From assembly GCA_947630795.1 (NCBI GenBank), contig CANRJC010000002.1:1-64000 (forward strand): a DNA stretch of 64,000 nt, read 5' to 3'. How positions within the stretch are numbered: the stretch's first letter is position 1; every line of letters starts with the position of its first letter. Below are positions 43,555-53,605 of the stretch, in pieces. Both the position numbers and the translations under genes were made by a program. The DNA comes from an uncultured Phascolarctobacterium sp. (GTDB lineage: Bacteria; Bacillota; Negativicutes; Acidaminococcales; Acidaminococcaceae). A model generated the notes under the pieces. It was not told where the DNA came from. It worked only from the letters and a program-made list of their open reading frames with translations, and did no database searches.

Positions 43555-44709
43555 GTGAATTCTGATCTGATCAAAGCGATAAGAGACCTTGGCAAAGAAA
43601 AAGGCATTGCTCCGGAGGTCCTCTTTCAAGCGGTAGAGGATGCTCTTGTGGCCGCCTATAAAAAACACTATGGCAATGTTCAGGGCCTCAGAGTGGATAT
43701 GGATAAAGACAGCGGCGATATCCGGGTCTATGTCCAGCGCACGGTGGTGGAAGACCCGCCTCTGGATCAAAGCCAGATCGGCATCTCCGAAGCTCTTACG
43801 CTGGATCCCCGCTTTATCGTCGGCGACATCGTGGAAGAAGAGGTGACGCCTCATAACTTCGGCCGCATCGCCGCCCAAAATGCCAAACAGGTGGTGGTGC
43901 AGAGGATCAGAGAAGCGGAGCGCAGCCTAGTCTTCGACCGTTTTGCCGACAAAGCTCAGGACATCGTTACCGGTTTGGTCCGCCGGCAGGAAAACCGCAA
44001 CGTCTTTTTGGACTTGGGCCGCTGCGAAGCCATCATGCCTCTCAGCGAGCAGATACCCACCGAGACCTACGCTTTCCACGACCGGCTGAAGGTATACATC
44101 ACCGAGGTGAAGCGCACCACCAAGGGACCGCAGGTAGCGGTGTCCCGCACTCATCCCGGTCTGTTGAAACGTCTCTTCGAACTGGAGGTGCCGGAGATCC
44201 AAGACGGTCTGGTGGAACTGAAGTCGGTAGCAAGAGAGCCGGGCCTGCGCTCCAAGATCTCCGTCTATGCGGCCGATTCCACCGTGGACCCGGTAGGCGC
44301 CTGCGTAGGGCACAAGGGGATGCGGGTACAGAACGTCGTCAATGAATTGCGGGGCGAGAAGATCGACATAGTAAAATACAGCGACGACCCCGCCGCCTAT
44401 GTGGCCAACGCATTGAGCCCGGCCAAGGTGGTATCCGCAACGGTGAGCGCGGAAGAGAAGCTGTGCAGAGTGGTGGTGCCCGATCACCAGCTTTCTTTGG
44501 CCATCGGCAAAGAAGGGCAGAACGCCCGTTTGGCGGCAAAACTCACCGGCTGGAAGATCGATATCAAGAGCGAGACCCAGGCCAAAGAAGCTAAAGAAGC
44601 TGCAGAAGCCAAAGTGAACGAGGAGGCTGCCGCAGCCGAGCAAGAGCAGCCCGCCGCGGAAGGTCCTCAGAAACAGGAAGGGGCCCATGAAGAAAGCCAA
44701 GACGCCTAA
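43555..44709 (+). CDS. nusA: Transcription termination/antitermination factor NusA
   Basis: From GTG 43555 (GAGGAGGATGTGGA upstream) the product has 384 residues and begins [17 protein letters not shown], as NusA does; the upstream opening to 43510 lies inside rimP. Domains: N-terminal RNA-polymerase-binding domain, S1 domain (about 135-200; [19 protein letters not shown]), KH1 and KH2 ([41 protein letters not shown]). The acidic/Ala tail lacks the repeats of E. coli NusA, normal for Firmicutes. It binds RNA polymerase and modulates pausing and termination. Confidence 0.96.
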   Translation: MNSDLIKAIRDLGKEKGIAPEVLFQAVEDALVAAYKKHYGNVQGLRVDMDKDSGDIRVYVQRTVVEDPPLDQSQIGISEALTLDPRFIVGDIVEEEVTPHNFGRIAAQNAKQVVVQRIREAERSLVFDRFADKAQDIVTGLVRRQENRNVFLDLGRCEAIMPLSEQIPTETYAFHDRLKVYITEVKRTTKGPQVAVSRTHPGLLKRLFELEVPEIQDGLVELKSVAREPGLRSKISVYAADSTVDPVGACVGHKGMRVQNVVNELRGEKIDIVKYSDDPAAYVANALSPAKVVSATVSAEEKLCRVVVPDHQLSLAIGKEGQNARLAAKLTGWKIDIKSETQAKEAKEAAEAKVNEEAAAAEQEQPAAEGPQKQEGAHEESQDA

Positions 44710-44998
44710 AGTAAAAAAACAGCCTCAGCGTAAATGCCTGGGCTGCGGGCTGATGAAGGATAAAAAGTCGTTGCTGCGGGTGGTGCGCTCGCCGGAGGGA
44801 GAGATAAATTTGGATCTTACCGGCAAAGCGAACGGGAGAGGCGCTTATGTCTGTCCTGCCGCCGAGTGCATCAAAAAGGCAGTAAAGAGCAAGGCTTTGG
44901 AAAGAGCGTTGGAGCACGGCATCGACGAAGCGGTCTACGCCAGGCTGCTGGCAGAACTGCCGGCGGCAGAGGCAGAAAAGCGGGAGGAGACGCAATGA
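44687..44998 (+). CDS. rnpM: YlxR-family protein (RnpM)
   Basis: The 103-residue basic product has the YlxR fold: RKCLGCGLMKDKKSLLRVVR, INLDLTGKANGRGAYVCPAAECIKKAV in part. The RGAYVC motif is diagnostic. In Bacillus the homologue (RnpM) binds RNase P RNA and modulates its activity. It overlaps the nusA end by 23 bases and the next start by four (ATGA). Confidence 0.92.
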   Translation: MKKAKTPKVKKQPQRKCLGCGLMKDKKSLLRVVRSPEGEINLDLTGKANGRGAYVCPAAECIKKAVKSKALERALEHGIDEAVYARLLAELPAAEAEKREETQ

Positions 44999-45363
44999 CG
45001 GCCCCTGCCGGCCGGGAAGCTCGTCTCATAGCCGCCTTGGGCCTGGCCCAGAGGGCCGGCAAAGCAGTCGGCGGCGAGACGGCGGTGAGGGAAGCCTTAG
45101 CCAAAGGCAAGGGCAAGCTCCTTTTGCTGGCGGCCGATGCGGCGCCTGCCCGGGTCGAAGAGGCCAAGGCCCTGGCTGCCGAAAAAAACGTGCCCTGCCT
45201 GATCGGTCTCGCCAAAGAGACTATGGGCCGAGCCATCGGCAAAGGTGAAAGAGCGGTGCTTTTGATCTGCGACGGCTCCTTCGCCAAGATGGCAGCGGCT
45301 GCGCTGGAAGGCGGGGCCCTTCAAGCCGAAGAGAGTTCCTTCGAAAAACAAAGCGGTAAATGA
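44995..45363 (+). CDS. L7Ae-like RNA-binding protein (YlxQ)
   Basis: The 122-residue product shows the L7Ae/L30e/S12e/Gadd45 fold: [51 protein letters not shown] in part and [16 protein letters not shown]. It stands where ylxQ is found in Firmicutes, between rnpM and infB, and probably binds kink-turn RNA or the ribosome. The start is ATG 44995 overlapping the previous stop. Confidence 0.9.
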   Translation: MTAPAGREARLIAALGLAQRAGKAVGGETAVREALAKGKGKLLLLAADAAPARVEEAKALAAEKNVPCLIGLAKETMGRAIGKGERAVLLICDGSFAKMAAAALEGGALQAEESSFEKQSGK

Positions 45364-45388
45364 CCCAAGTTACACAGGGGGTGGATAT

Positions 45389-48300
45389 ATGGCAAAACGT
45401 ATTTACGAAGTGGCTAAGGAACTGGGAAAACCGGTGAACGAGCTGCTGGATATTTTAAAGAAGCACAAGATCGACAAGACCAATTTCAGCTCTGCCAGCG
45501 AGCGGGACATCCAGCTGCTGAAAAACGCTTATACTACGAAAGTGGTAAGGAGAGTCACGGCCGTGAGGATAGGCGGCGTGGATGTAGACAGAAAAGACGG
45601 CCAACTGCGGGGTCCTGTCGTAACGGCTCAGGCTCAGCCTGTAGCGAGATCTGAGAGGAGAGTCACGGCCGTGAGGATAGGCGGCGTGGACGTAGACAGA
45701 AAAGACGGCCAACTGCGGGGGCCTGCCGTAACGACTCAGGCTCAGCCTAAACCACAGCCGAAAACTGCCGCACCTTCTCCTCAGGCTCAGGCCGGAGATA
45801 AGGCCCAAGCTAAAGAGCAGGCACCGGCCGCAGCCAAAACTCAAGCTACGGCAGCGCCTCAGCCTAAACCCCAGCAGTCGGCTGCGCCCCAGCCAAAACC
45901 TCAGGCAGCTGCCGCACCTCAGCTTAAACCTCAACAGCCGCCGGCACCGCAGGCTAAACCTCAGGCCCAGGTGAGCGCTCAGCCCAAGCCTCAAACTGCG
46001 GCGGCAGCGCACCCCCAGGCTCCGGCAGCTGCAGCACCTCAAGGAAAAACTCAGCAGGCAGATGCACCTCAACCTAGATCTCAGGCAACTGTAGCACCTC
46101 AACCTAAACCTCAGACAGCTGCTGCACCTCAGGTTAGATCTCAACAACCGGCTGCACCTCAGCCTAAACCTCAAGCTACGACTGCGCCGCAGGCTAAGCC
46201 TCAGCAAGCGGCTGCGCCTCAGGCAAGGGCACAGGCACAGCCTGCCGCACCTGCGCAGCCCAAAACACAGTCTGCTCCCGCTCAGCCCAGAGCGGCAGTT
46301 GCAGCTCCTCAAACCAGAAGTCAATACGGCGGAGCAGGTCAGCCTCGGCCCCAAGGCCAGCGGCCTCAGGGGAGCAGTAACCCTCAGGCGCCCCGACCTC
46401 AAGGTGCTCAAGGCTACGGGCAGCGGCCCGGGGGCTCTCGCCCCGCTTACGGCCAAGGAGGACGGCCCCAGGGTCAGGGCGGTGCTTACGGCCAAGGCCC
46501 CAGGCCCCAAGGTGCAGGACAAAGACGGGACGGACAAGGGCCCAGGCCCGGTGGTTTTGCGCCCAGACCTCAGGGAGCGCCCGGTCAGGGACGGAGCGGC
46601 GGCCAGGGAGCCAGACCTGCCGGCGGAGCAAGGCCCGGAGCAGGCGCTCTGCCTAAAGCCGAGAACAGGCCCAGAAGGCCTGATGCTGCCAGAGGCGGCA
46701 GGGACGAAAGGCGAGAAGGCGGCAAGAATGCCGGCAAGTCCCGCAAAAACATCAGTCCCGTTAAGGGGAGCTACGCTACCAAGGAGAGCAGGCCAAACCG
46801 CAGCGCCGGTCATCAAATGCCCGTCAACCGCGCTCCCAAGAAGGGGCCGGTAAGACCGATAGCGGCAGAGACCGTCGTTCGACCAGCTTCCGTAGAAGTA
46901 GGGGAGACCATCAGCGTACAGAATTTCGCCAAACTGATCAAACGGGAAGTCAACGAAGTCATCAAGACCCTCTTCCTTTTAGGTCAGATGGTCACTATCA
47001 ATCAGGATATAGATTTTGAGACCGCCCAGCTCATCGGCACGGAATTTGAAGTGGAAGTGCTGCCTGCTCCCAGAGAGGAAGATCCCACGGAGATACCTCC
47101 CGTGGAGGATCCGGAGGAGCTGCGCACACCGCGGCCCCCGGTCATCACCGTTATGGGCCACGTGGACCACGGCAAAACTTCCATTTTGGACGCCATCCGC
47201 AAGACCAACGTGACGGCCAGAGAGGCCGGCGGCATCACTCAGCACATCGGAGCTTACAAGGTGAATTACCAGGGCAAGCAGATCGTCTTTCTGGATACCC
47301 CCGGTCATGAAGCCTTCACCGCCATGCGGGCCAGAGGCGCGCAGGTCACCGATATCGCCATTTTGGTGGTGGCGGCGGACGACGGCGTTATGCCTCAGAC
47401 CATAGAAGCCATCAACCATGCCAAAGCCGCCAAGGTGCCCATCATCGTGGCCATCAATAAGATGGACAGGGCCGGAGCCAATCCCGATCATGTAAAACAG
47501 CAGCTGGCCGAACACGAGCTTATCCCCGAGGACTGGGGCGGCGACACCATCATGGTGCCCTGTTCGGCCTATACCAAAGAAGGCATCACCGACTTGCTGG
47601 ATATGATCCTCTTGGTGGCCGAGGTGCAGGAATTGAAGGCCAACGCCGATCTGCCTGCCCACGGCACCATCATCGAAGCCCAGTTGGATAAGGGCTGCGG
47701 CCCCGTGGCCACCGTGCTCATCCAGCGGGGCACCTTGCGGGTGGGCGACACCATCATCGCCGGCACCTGCTACGGCAAGGTGCGGGCCATGATCAACGAT
47801 CGAGGCGAGAAGGTGAAGAAGGCTACTCCCGCCACGCCGGTGGAAGTGCTGGGGCTGAGCGATGTGCCGGAAGCCGGCGACATTTTGGACTGCACCGAAG
47901 AGAGGATAGCCCGCTCCGTAGCCGCCAAACGGTTGGCGCAAAAGAGAGAGAAAGAGATCAAAGCTCCTTCCAAGGTATCTTTGGACGATATCTATCAGCG
48001 CATCAAAGACGGAGAGCTGAAAGAGCTCAACATCGTGGTGAAGGCGGACGTGCAGGGCACTATCGAAGCTTTGAAGGCTTCTTTGCAGAAGATCAAGAAC
48101 GAAGAAGTGAAGGTAGTGGTGGTCCACGCAGGTGTAGGCGCCATCACCGAGTCGGACGTGATGCTGGCTTCTGCGGCCAATGCTTTGATCATCGGCTTCA
48201 ACGTGCGGCCCGATGCCAACGCCCGCAAGGCGGCGGAAACTTCCAAAGTGGACCTGCGCACTTACAGGGTCATCTACGACGCCCTCAACGATGTGGAAGC

Positions 48301-48628
48301 AGCCATCAAAGGCATGCTGGCGCCTAAATTCACCGAAGTGGTGCAGGGCCGGGTAGAAGTAAGGCAGCTCATCACCATCATGAAACTGCTGGTGGCCGGC
48401 TGCTACGTATTGGAAGGCAAGGTCACCAACAATTCCAAGGTGCGCATCATCCGCGACGGCATCGTGCTGCCGGTGGAAGATCAGGTAGAATCGCTCCGCC
48501 GTTTCAAAGACGACGTGAAAGAAGTGCAGCAGGGCTTTGAATGCGGCATCACTCTCTCCAAGTTCAGAGACTTGAAAGAGGGAGATATCTTCGAAGTTTA
48601 CGCCATGGAAGAAGTGGCGGCGGAATAA
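45389..48628 (+). CDS. infB: Translation initiation factor IF-2 with expanded N-terminal region
   Basis: The 1079-residue factor starts at ATG after AGGGGGTGG. Residues 1-50 are the IF2_N helical domain ([25 protein letters not shown] in part). Then comes a duplicated 36-residue unit ([20 protein letters not shown]), a Pro/Gln/Ala-rich stretch of about 190 residues of [10 protein letters not shown]-like repeats, a Gly/Arg/Pro/Gln-rich stretch, a second IF2_N domain, and the GTPase core ([42 protein letters not shown]), followed by domains II-IV. It positions initiator tRNA on the ribosome. The N-terminal linker is unusually long. Confidence 0.97.
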   Translation: MAKRIYEVAKELGKPVNELLDILKKHKIDKTNFSSASERDIQLLKNAYTTKVVRRVTAVRIGGVDVDRKDGQLRGPVVTAQAQPVARSERRVTAVRIGGVDVDRKDGQLRGPAVTTQAQPKPQPKTAAPSPQAQAGDKAQAKEQAPAAAKTQATAAPQPKPQQSAAPQPKPQAAAAPQLKPQQPPAPQAKPQAQVSAQPKPQTAAAAHPQAPAAAAPQGKTQQADAPQPRSQATVAPQPKPQTAAAPQVRSQQPAAPQPKPQATTAPQAKPQQAAAPQARAQAQPAAPAQPKTQSAPAQPRAAVAAPQTRSQYGGAGQPRPQGQRPQGSSNPQAPRPQGAQGYGQRPGGSRPAYGQGGRPQGQGGAYGQGPRPQGAGQRRDGQGPRPGGFAPRPQGAPGQGRSGGQGARPAGGARPGAGALPKAENRPRRPDAARGGRDERREGGKNAGKSRKNISPVKGSYATKESRPNRSAGHQMPVNRAPKKGPVRPIAAETVVRPASVEVGETISVQNFAKLIKREVNEVIKTLFLLGQMVTINQDIDFETAQLIGTEFEVEVLPAPREEDPTEIPPVEDPEELRTPRPPVITVMGHVDHGKTSILDAIRKTNVTAREAGGITQHIGAYKVNYQGKQIVFLDTPGHEAFTAMRARGAQVTDIAILVVAADDGVMPQTIEAINHAKAAKVPIIVAINKMDRAGANPDHVKQQLAEHELIPEDWGGDTIMVPCSAYTKEGITDLLDMILLVAEVQELKANADLPAHGTIIEAQLDKGCGPVATVLIQRGTLRVGDTIIAGTCYGKVRAMINDRGEKVKKATPATPVEVLGLSDVPEAGDILDCTEERIARSVAAKRLAQKREKEIKAPSKVSLDDIYQRIKDGELKELNIVVKADVQGTIEALKASLQKIKNEEVKVVVVHAGVGAITESDVMLASAANALIIGFNVRPDANARKAAETSKVDLRTYRVIYDALNDVEAAIKGMLAPKFTEVVQGRVEVRQLITIMKLLVAGCYVLEGKVTNNSKVRIIRDGIVLPVEDQVESLRRFKDDVKEVQQGFECGITLSKFRDLKEGDIFEVYAMEEVAAE
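45548..45748 (+). repeat. 108-base tandem duplication inside infB
   Basis: Bases 45548-45640 and 45656-45748 are 93-base direct copies with only a few substitutions, separated by 15 bases, so the period is 108 bases (36 codons). Both copies keep the frame, giving two [23 protein letters not shown] units. Confidence 0.9.
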
Positions 48629-48641
48629 CTCGGAGGCGAAC

Positions 48642-49037
48642 ATGGTCAGATTACGTGTGGCTAAAGTTCAGGAGGCCATAGCTCAGGAGCTGAACAAGAT
48701 CATCCTGAGGGAGATGAAAGACCCCAGAGTGGAGCGGGTGAGCGTAACCGCCGTAGAGCTCAGCGCCGATATGAGCTATGCCAAAGTTTACGTGGGTTTA
48801 TACGGCACGCCGGAGCAGCAGGAAGCTGCTTGGCAGGCCCTCAACAAAGCGTTGGGTTATCTGCGGACGGAGATCGCCAAAAGGATCAGGCTGCGTTTTG
48901 CTCCCGCTCTCACCTTGCTGAAGGACAGATCGCTGGAATACAGCAGGCACATCGAGGGCCTGCTGCAGGAGATCAAGACCAAGGAAGAGGCACAGACTGT
49001 TTCCGAAAATGAGAAAGGGCCGGCCGATGAAGGCTGA
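48642..49037 (+). CDS. rbfA: Ribosome-binding factor A
   Basis: The 131-residue product has the KH-like RbfA fold: VAKVQEAIAQELNKIILREMKDPRV, VSVTAVELSADMSYAKVYVGL and LRTEIAKRIRLRFAPALTLLKDRSLEY, with an acidic tail. RbfA assists 16S rRNA 5'-end maturation and 30S assembly. It is 13 bases after infB and overlaps nrnA by 11 bases. Confidence 0.96.
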   Translation: MVRLRVAKVQEAIAQELNKIILREMKDPRVERVSVTAVELSADMSYAKVYVGLYGTPEQQEAAWQALNKALGYLRTEIAKRIRLRFAPALTLLKDRSLEYSRHIEGLLQEIKTKEEAQTVSENEKGPADEG

Positions 49038-49998
49038 GTGTAAAAAGATCGGCCTGAAAGAAGCGGGAGAATTTTTGCTGGAGCCCGAGAATAAGCACAT
49101 CGCCATCGCCGTGCACACCGCACCCGACGGCGATTGCTTGGGCAGTGCTTTGGGCTTGGGAATTTTTCTTAAGAGCAAGGGCAAGAGCGTCACTTTGTTG
49201 GCCGACGATCACATCAGCGCTACCTATGCTTTTTTGCCGGGCATCGAAGCTTTTCAACATTTAGAAAATTATGAAGAGATAAAAGCGGATCTGCTCTGCG
49301 TTTTAGACGCGGGCAGTTTGGAGAGGATAGGCAAGGCTGCAGCTGTAAAAGCAAAGCGGTATCTAAATATCGACCACCACGGGCAGAACAGTTATTTCGC
49401 CGATCGGCTCTATCAAGATACGAAGGCAGCGGCGACAGGCGAGATCTTGTGGGAGCTGTTCGATGTTTGCGGCTGGGCTATAGATAAAACTGTCGCCACC
49501 TGTCTTTACACCGCCATCGTCACCGACTGCGGCTTCTTTCGCTACGGCAACACTACGCCCAAGACCATGAGGGCGGCGGCCGCCCTGTTAGGTTGCGGCA
49601 TCGATCCCGCCTATATCAGCGACAGTTTGGAGATGAAGACGACAGACAGCGTTCGGCTTTTGGCCAAGGTGCTGGCCGGTCTTTCCTTCGCCGCCGATGG
49701 ACGCATCGCCTATATCAGCGTGCCTCATGAGCTCTACGACCCCGAGGCTCAGACCGACAGCTTCATAAATTATCCCCGCTATATTTTCGGGGTGGAGGCG
49801 GCGGCCTACTTCAAAGCAGTGGGGCCGGGCACCACCAGGGTGAGCCTGCGCAGCAGAGACTTGGACGTGGCAGCGGTGGCTGCCGGCTTCGGAGGCGGCG
49901 GTCATTTGAGGGCAGCGGGCTGCACCATCGAGGAGCCTTTGGAGCAGGCGCAAAAGAAGATGCTGGCGGCGCTGGAGGCTGCGCTCAAGAAAAAATAG
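49027..49998 (+). CDS. nrnA: DHH/DHHA1 phosphoesterase (NrnA-like oligoribonuclease/pAp phosphatase)
   Basis: From ATG 49027 (GAAAGGG upstream) the product has 323 residues. The DHH domain shows HTAPDGDCLGSALGL, VLDAGSLERIG and the metal-binding NIDHHGQN; TAIVTDCGFFRYGNTTP follows; the DHHA1 domain ends with GGGGHLRAAGC. NrnA-type enzymes degrade short oligonucleotides and 3'-phosphoadenosine 5'-phosphate, and a few cleave cyclic dinucleotide products. Placement after rbfA is typical for Firmicutes, where truB usually follows; here a terminator ends the operon instead. Confidence 0.92.
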   Translation: MKAECKKIGLKEAGEFLLEPENKHIAIAVHTAPDGDCLGSALGLGIFLKSKGKSVTLLADDHISATYAFLPGIEAFQHLENYEEIKADLLCVLDAGSLERIGKAAAVKAKRYLNIDHHGQNSYFADRLYQDTKAAATGEILWELFDVCGWAIDKTVATCLYTAIVTDCGFFRYGNTTPKTMRAAAALLGCGIDPAYISDSLEMKTTDSVRLLAKVLAGLSFAADGRIAYISVPHELYDPEAQTDSFINYPRYIFGVEAAAYFKAVGPGTTRVSLRSRDLDVAAVAAGFGGGGHLRAAGCTIEEPLEQAQKKMLAALEAALKKK

Positions 49999-50041
49999 GG
50001 CAGAGCGAAAAAGTCCTGTTCTGAAAAAGCACATAAGAAAA

Positions 50042-50096
50042 AAGCTAAGACGAACGACTGAGGAGCACTTCGGTCCCGACGTCTTAGCTTATTTTT
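50042..50096. terminator. Bidirectional terminator between nrnA and ansA
   Basis: AAGCTAAGACG (50042-50052) pairs with CGTCTTAGCTT (50080-50090) around an inner GGACCGAAGTGCTCC-type hairpin. TATTTTTTATG follows on the plus strand and TTTTTTTCTTATG on the minus strand, fitting the convergent genes. Confidence 0.92.
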
Positions 50097-50126
50097 TATG
50101 ATGATCGAAAAAGCGGCCCGTTTGTT

Positions 50127-51098
50127 TTATTGATCTTCTTGCAGAGCGGCAACGAGCTCTTCGCGGCCGAGGCCGCGGCCCAAAAGACACATGAGTTTTG
50201 CTATCAGGGCTTCGCTGGTCAACTTGCCGCCCGAGATCGCACCGACTGAGCGAGCCATTTGTCCAACTTCATAACAAGAAAGGTCGCAGCCGTCATAGAG
50301 ACATTGAGTGGTGATGATCACCGGGATGCCTGCTTCTTGCAATTTTCGCAAAGCGGGCAAAAGACTGCGGCCGCGACAGGGCAGGCCGCCCAAGCCGTAG
50401 GCTTCCAGCACCACGGCCCGATAGCCTAAATTCGATGCCATTCCCAAAAGGGCGGGGTCGAAGCCGGGATAAAGCTTCAATAAAAGCACCCGCTCGTTCA
50501 GCGCCGTCTCCAAACGAGGAGGGGCAGAAGAGAGAGAGGGAAGAGAGGCGAGGCTCACCCGGCCCTTTTCGATGCGGTCGGCCAAGGGCTGATCGACGGC
50601 AGCGAAGGCGGCGAGGTTTTTGCTGTAAATTTTTTTGGCGCAGTGCCCGGGGATGATCTTGCCGTCGAAGACTACGTAGACGCCGGCCAAGGGAGAGGCG
50701 GCGACCTGCACGGCGGCCAGCAGATTGCCGGGGCCGTCGCTGCCCGGGGCGGCGATGGGCATCTGGGAGCCGGTGAGCACCACCGGCTTTTTTATGGCGA
50801 TGAGCATGAAGGAGAGGGCGGCGGCGGTGTAAGCCAAAGTATCGGTGCCGTGGGTGATGACGATGCCGTCATATTCTTTCAAAGCGTCCCACGTTGCACG
50901 GGCCATGGTCTGCCAAGCACGGGGCTGCAGGTCGCTGCTGTCTGAAGAAAAAAGTTCCCGGCAGCTGAGCTCGGCGACAGCGGCGGCCTCGGGGATAAAA
51001 GACAAAAGGGCAGCGCCGTCCAGAGCGGGGGCCAGGCCTCGGGGGCCGGGAGCGGAGGCTAAGGTGCCGCCGGTAGTGAGAACGAGAATCTTTTTCAT
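50127..51098 (-). CDS. ansA: L-asparaginase
   Basis: The 323-residue product has the type I/II asparaginase motifs: VLTTGGTLAS with the nucleophilic Thr near residue 9-12 and ITHGTDTLAYTAAALSF with the second catalytic Thr-Asp pair. Lack of a signal peptide and the C-terminal sequence (ITTQCLYDGCDLSCYEVG) suggest the cytoplasmic AnsA type; it releases aspartate and ammonia. Single-gene unit with its own promoter and a bidirectional terminator. Confidence 0.94.
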   Translation of the reverse strand: MKKILVLTTGGTLASAPGPRGLAPALDGAALLSFIPEAAAVAELSCRELFSSDSSDLQPRAWQTMARATWDALKEYDGIVITHGTDTLAYTAAALSFMLIAIKKPVVLTGSQMPIAAPGSDGPGNLLAAVQVAASPLAGVYVVFDGKIIPGHCAKKIYSKNLAAFAAVDQPLADRIEKGRVSLASLPSLSSAPPRLETALNERVLLLKLYPGFDPALLGMASNLGYRAVVLEAYGLGGLPCRGRSLLPALRKLQEAGIPVIITTQCLYDGCDLSCYEVGQMARSVGAISGGKLTSEALIAKLMCLLGRGLGREELVAALQEDQ

Positions 51099-51192
51099 GA
51101 AGAAGGCTCCTTAGGGTAAGAGAAAGAGGCCAAGTTTTCGACCTGACCTCTTTGTTTTTGCTTTTGGATGCGGTGCCGGCACCGTCGTTTTC

Positions 51193-51221
51193 ATTATAGG
51201 AGCGGAGCAAGGGACTGTCAA
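51193..51221 (-). promoter_or_regulatory. Consensus promoter of ansA
   Basis: Minus-strand TTGACA (51221-51216), 17-base spacer, TATAAT (51198-51193). The roughly 85-base leader holds a CGGTGCCGGCACCG palindrome and an AAAGAGG/CCTCTTT hairpin (51123-51153). Confidence 0.85.
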
Positions 51222-51274
51222 GAAAAACGAGGAGACGAACTTTCTTTTGGCTGACGGGTCTTTAGATGTTCGAT

Positions 51275-51355
51275 AAAATTTTTAAGAAAATTTCAAAAAA
51301 GTCTTACGAGGAGGGCAGATATGCTATAATTACCGTAAGCGAAGATGAAGGCTGT
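51275..51355 (+). repeat. Promoter-like segment repeated before the SLH porin genes
   Basis: AAATTTTTAAGAAAATT, CAAAA-AGTCTT, then GCTATAATTACCGTAA and GA-GA-GAAG match 53410-53490 closely. Both contain ATGCTATAATTACCG, an extended -10 box (51322-51330 here; TATAAT 53460-53465 there). A small open frame at 51266-51535 runs through it but is probably not a gene. Confidence 0.6.
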
Positions 51356-51661
51356 GCTTTCGCTTTGTTCGATAAAGGCAAAACTCTCCTTGAAGACCAA
51401 GGGCGACAGAGGAAATTCGTATATAGGAGAACAAAAAGTAAAAACTCTGTGGTCCGAACTGGTGTTCACTTTCTGAAAAAGCAAGGGGGCAACAGGATAA
51501 GTCGCAAACGCAAAGATAACAAGTTAAATAATTGAAAAAATATAGCAAAAATCTTTACATTATATTGTTGATCGCTTGAAAAAATAAAAAGCAAAGGCTC
51601 GCGAGAGTTTTCTTTTCGTCTGCGCTGCGTGATGAAAACTCGCAAAGGCCGGTCGGGAAGG

Positions 51662-51690
51662 TTGAGCGAGAGCGGGGAGCGTGTTATAAT
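51662..51690 (+). promoter_or_regulatory. Promoter proximal to the second SLH porin gene
   Basis: TTGAGC (51662-51667), 17-base spacer, TATAAT (51685-51690), followed by TACTGCAAATGACAGG. The -10 region resembles the distal segment (TATAATTAC). About 135 bases of leader remain before ATG 51833. Confidence 0.75.
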
Positions 51691-51832
51691 TACTGCAAAT
51701 GACAGGAGGGCGCAGCCTGCTCTCATCGGGAAAGCACACGGGCTGCCGGGCGGCAGCTAACACGGCGGTGTTGCCGAGAAAAGCGGCCTCGCCGATCGAT
51801 GACCCGCATATATTATTAAGGAGAGAAGAAAA

Positions 51833-53101
51833 ATGAAAAGAGCTCTTATCCTCGCTTCGGCTTTGGCTTTAGGCCTCACCGCCACAACTTATGCGGCCAA
51901 CCCATTCTCCGATGTGCCCGCCGGCCATTGGGCTTATGACAGCATCGAGAAACTGGCTGCTGCCGGCGTTATCGACGGTTATGGCGACGGCACTTTCGGC
52001 GGCGACAAGCTGATGACCCGCTACGAGATGGCCCAGATCGTGGCCCGTGCTATGGCCAACGGCGCCAACGTGGACAAACTGGCTGCAGAATTTGCCGACG
52101 AGCTGGACGCTTTGGGCGTTCGCGTTGCCAACTTGGAGAAGAAGGCCGACGCCGTGAAGATCGCCGGTGAGATCCGCGCTCACTATGCCAACATCGGCGG
52201 CGACCTCAATGAATCTTGGTCAAAACTGCGTACTCGTATCTGGTTCAAGGGACAAGTGAACGATAACTGGACCTATGTGGGCATGATCCAAAACGAGCAG
52301 AACTTCCGTACCGATACCGGCGATGAGAAAACGGACTTCCAGCGTGCCTATCTGGAAGGCCGCTTGGGCGGCGTTGATGTGCAGGCCGGCCGTATCGACA
52401 CCACCGACATCACCGGCGGCAATATTTACGACACTCGTTTCGACGGTCTTAAACTGACCTACGGCAAAGAGATCAAATTGATCGGCCGTATCGGCAAAGC
52501 CACCGATGCTTTTGAGCACGATATCCCCTTAGAAGGCGGCGACACCTATTCGGTAGAAGCAGTGGCCAAGATCGGTAAGTTGGGCGACATCCACGGCGGC
52601 TGGTGGAAATTCAAAGATCTTACTTGGTTTGCGGATATCGATGATGGAGCCACCTTATTCCCCAGCAACAACATTTGGACCGCCGGCTTGAATCTGAATG
52701 TAGCCGAGGATCTGGAACTGACTGCCGACTACCTCAGTTCCAATCAGCACATATCTAGCGGTAACAATGAGCTGGACAACGACGGCTACGTGATCGGCCT
52801 GAATTACAAGGGTGCTTCCGCCAACAGGGTCGGCAGCTACGGCCTCCACGCCAAATACTACCATCTGGGCGCGCCTGTAGTCATCGCTCACACCATGAAC
52901 GGCGCTCACGAAGTCTTTGGCTATGACCAAAACGACGATCTCATCGGAGTAACTGCCGGCTTCAAAGGCTACAGCCTCATGGGCTACTACACAGTAGCTA
53001 AGAACATGGTGGCCGGTGTTGAATGGTACGATCTGAAATCTTTGGAAGGTGCCGATATAAGGATGAAGACTTTGTGGACCCAATTGGTGCTGACCTTCTA
53101 A
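51833..53101 (+). CDS. SLH-domain outer-membrane porin (OmpM type), second copy
   Basis: The 422-residue product starts at ATG after AAGGAGAG. Signal peptide: MKRALILASALALGLTATTYA with cleavage after AYA or similar near residue 21. One SLH domain (FSDVPAGHWAYDSIEKLAAAG, GDGTFGGDKLMTRYEMAQI), a coiled coil (about 72-105), then a barrel of about 315 residues ending LVLTF with terminal Phe. It would anchor the outer membrane to the cell wall and form a pore. Residues 25-110 are nearly identical to the other two copies; the barrel is about as divergent as expected for paralogues, most alike to the next gene. Confidence 0.95.
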   Translation: MKRALILASALALGLTATTYAANPFSDVPAGHWAYDSIEKLAAAGVIDGYGDGTFGGDKLMTRYEMAQIVARAMANGANVDKLAAEFADELDALGVRVANLEKKADAVKIAGEIRAHYANIGGDLNESWSKLRTRIWFKGQVNDNWTYVGMIQNEQNFRTDTGDEKTDFQRAYLEGRLGGVDVQAGRIDTTDITGGNIYDTRFDGLKLTYGKEIKLIGRIGKATDAFEHDIPLEGGDTYSVEAVAKIGKLGDIHGGWWKFKDLTWFADIDDGATLFPSNNIWTAGLNLNVAEDLELTADYLSSNQHISSGNNELDNDGYVIGLNYKGASANRVGSYGLHAKYYHLGAPVVIAHTMNGAHEVFGYDQNDDLIGVTAGFKGYSLMGYYTVAKNMVAGVEWYDLKSLEGADIRMKTLWTQLVLTF

Positions 53102-53127
53102 AAATTTCACAAATCGCAAAATTTTCG

Positions 53128-53152
53128 AGGGACGCATGAGCGTCCCTTTTTT
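53128..53152 (+). terminator. Terminator of the second porin gene
   Basis: AGGGACGC, ATGA loop, GCGTCCCT, then TTTTTT. Confidence 0.9.
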
Positions 53153-53605
53153 GCGCTAAAGGGGAGCATTTGAGCGGGTACGCGGCAAACAAAAAAATTT
53201 TCAGTGAAGGAAGAGGGGAACTCACACAATAGCGAAGAACAAGACCCAAGGAGCCGAGTTTTGTACTTGCAGAGTCGTACGTTATTTATATAGAGTAGGA
53301 AGAAGAAAGTTCGGGCAGCGGCGGCAAAAGCAGAGCAGCATCGGGATCGACGAAAATTTGAACAAGCGAGCAAAAAACGATGGGACGCGAAAGCGTCTCT
53401 TTTTTTGTAAAAATTTTTAAGAAAATTCACAAAAGTCTTGTGGGGGGGTACAGGCATGCTATAATTACCGTAAACGAGGACGAAGTTTTTTCCTCGTTCG
53501 GTAAACTGCAAAACTCTCTGCGACCGAGCGATACGCAAAGGAAACAAGGACACTTTGGTGGGGATCGACCGCCCAGAATTTTGCAAAAGCAAAAAAAGGA
53601 GAAAG
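53153..53605. other. Leader region of the third porin gene
   Basis: From 53410 it repeats the segment found at 51275, including ATGCTATAATTACCG (TATAAT 53460-53465, extended -10), giving a leader of about 140 bases. GGGACGCGAAAGCGTCTCTTTTTTTG (53380-53407) is another terminator-like hairpin with a T-run (GACGC/GCGTC). No gene is seen between 53153 and 53605. Confidence 0.55.

Noticed and set aside
45455-46816. 453-codon minus-strand frame opposite the IF-2 linker
   Set aside because: Ser/Arg/Leu-rich antisense of the Pro/Gln repeats; no domain.
51266-51535. Open frame of 89 codons between ansA and the second porin
   Set aside because: The same DNA segment recurs at 53410-53490 without an open frame and contains promoter-like TATAAT; composition is lysine-rich and no family is recognisable.
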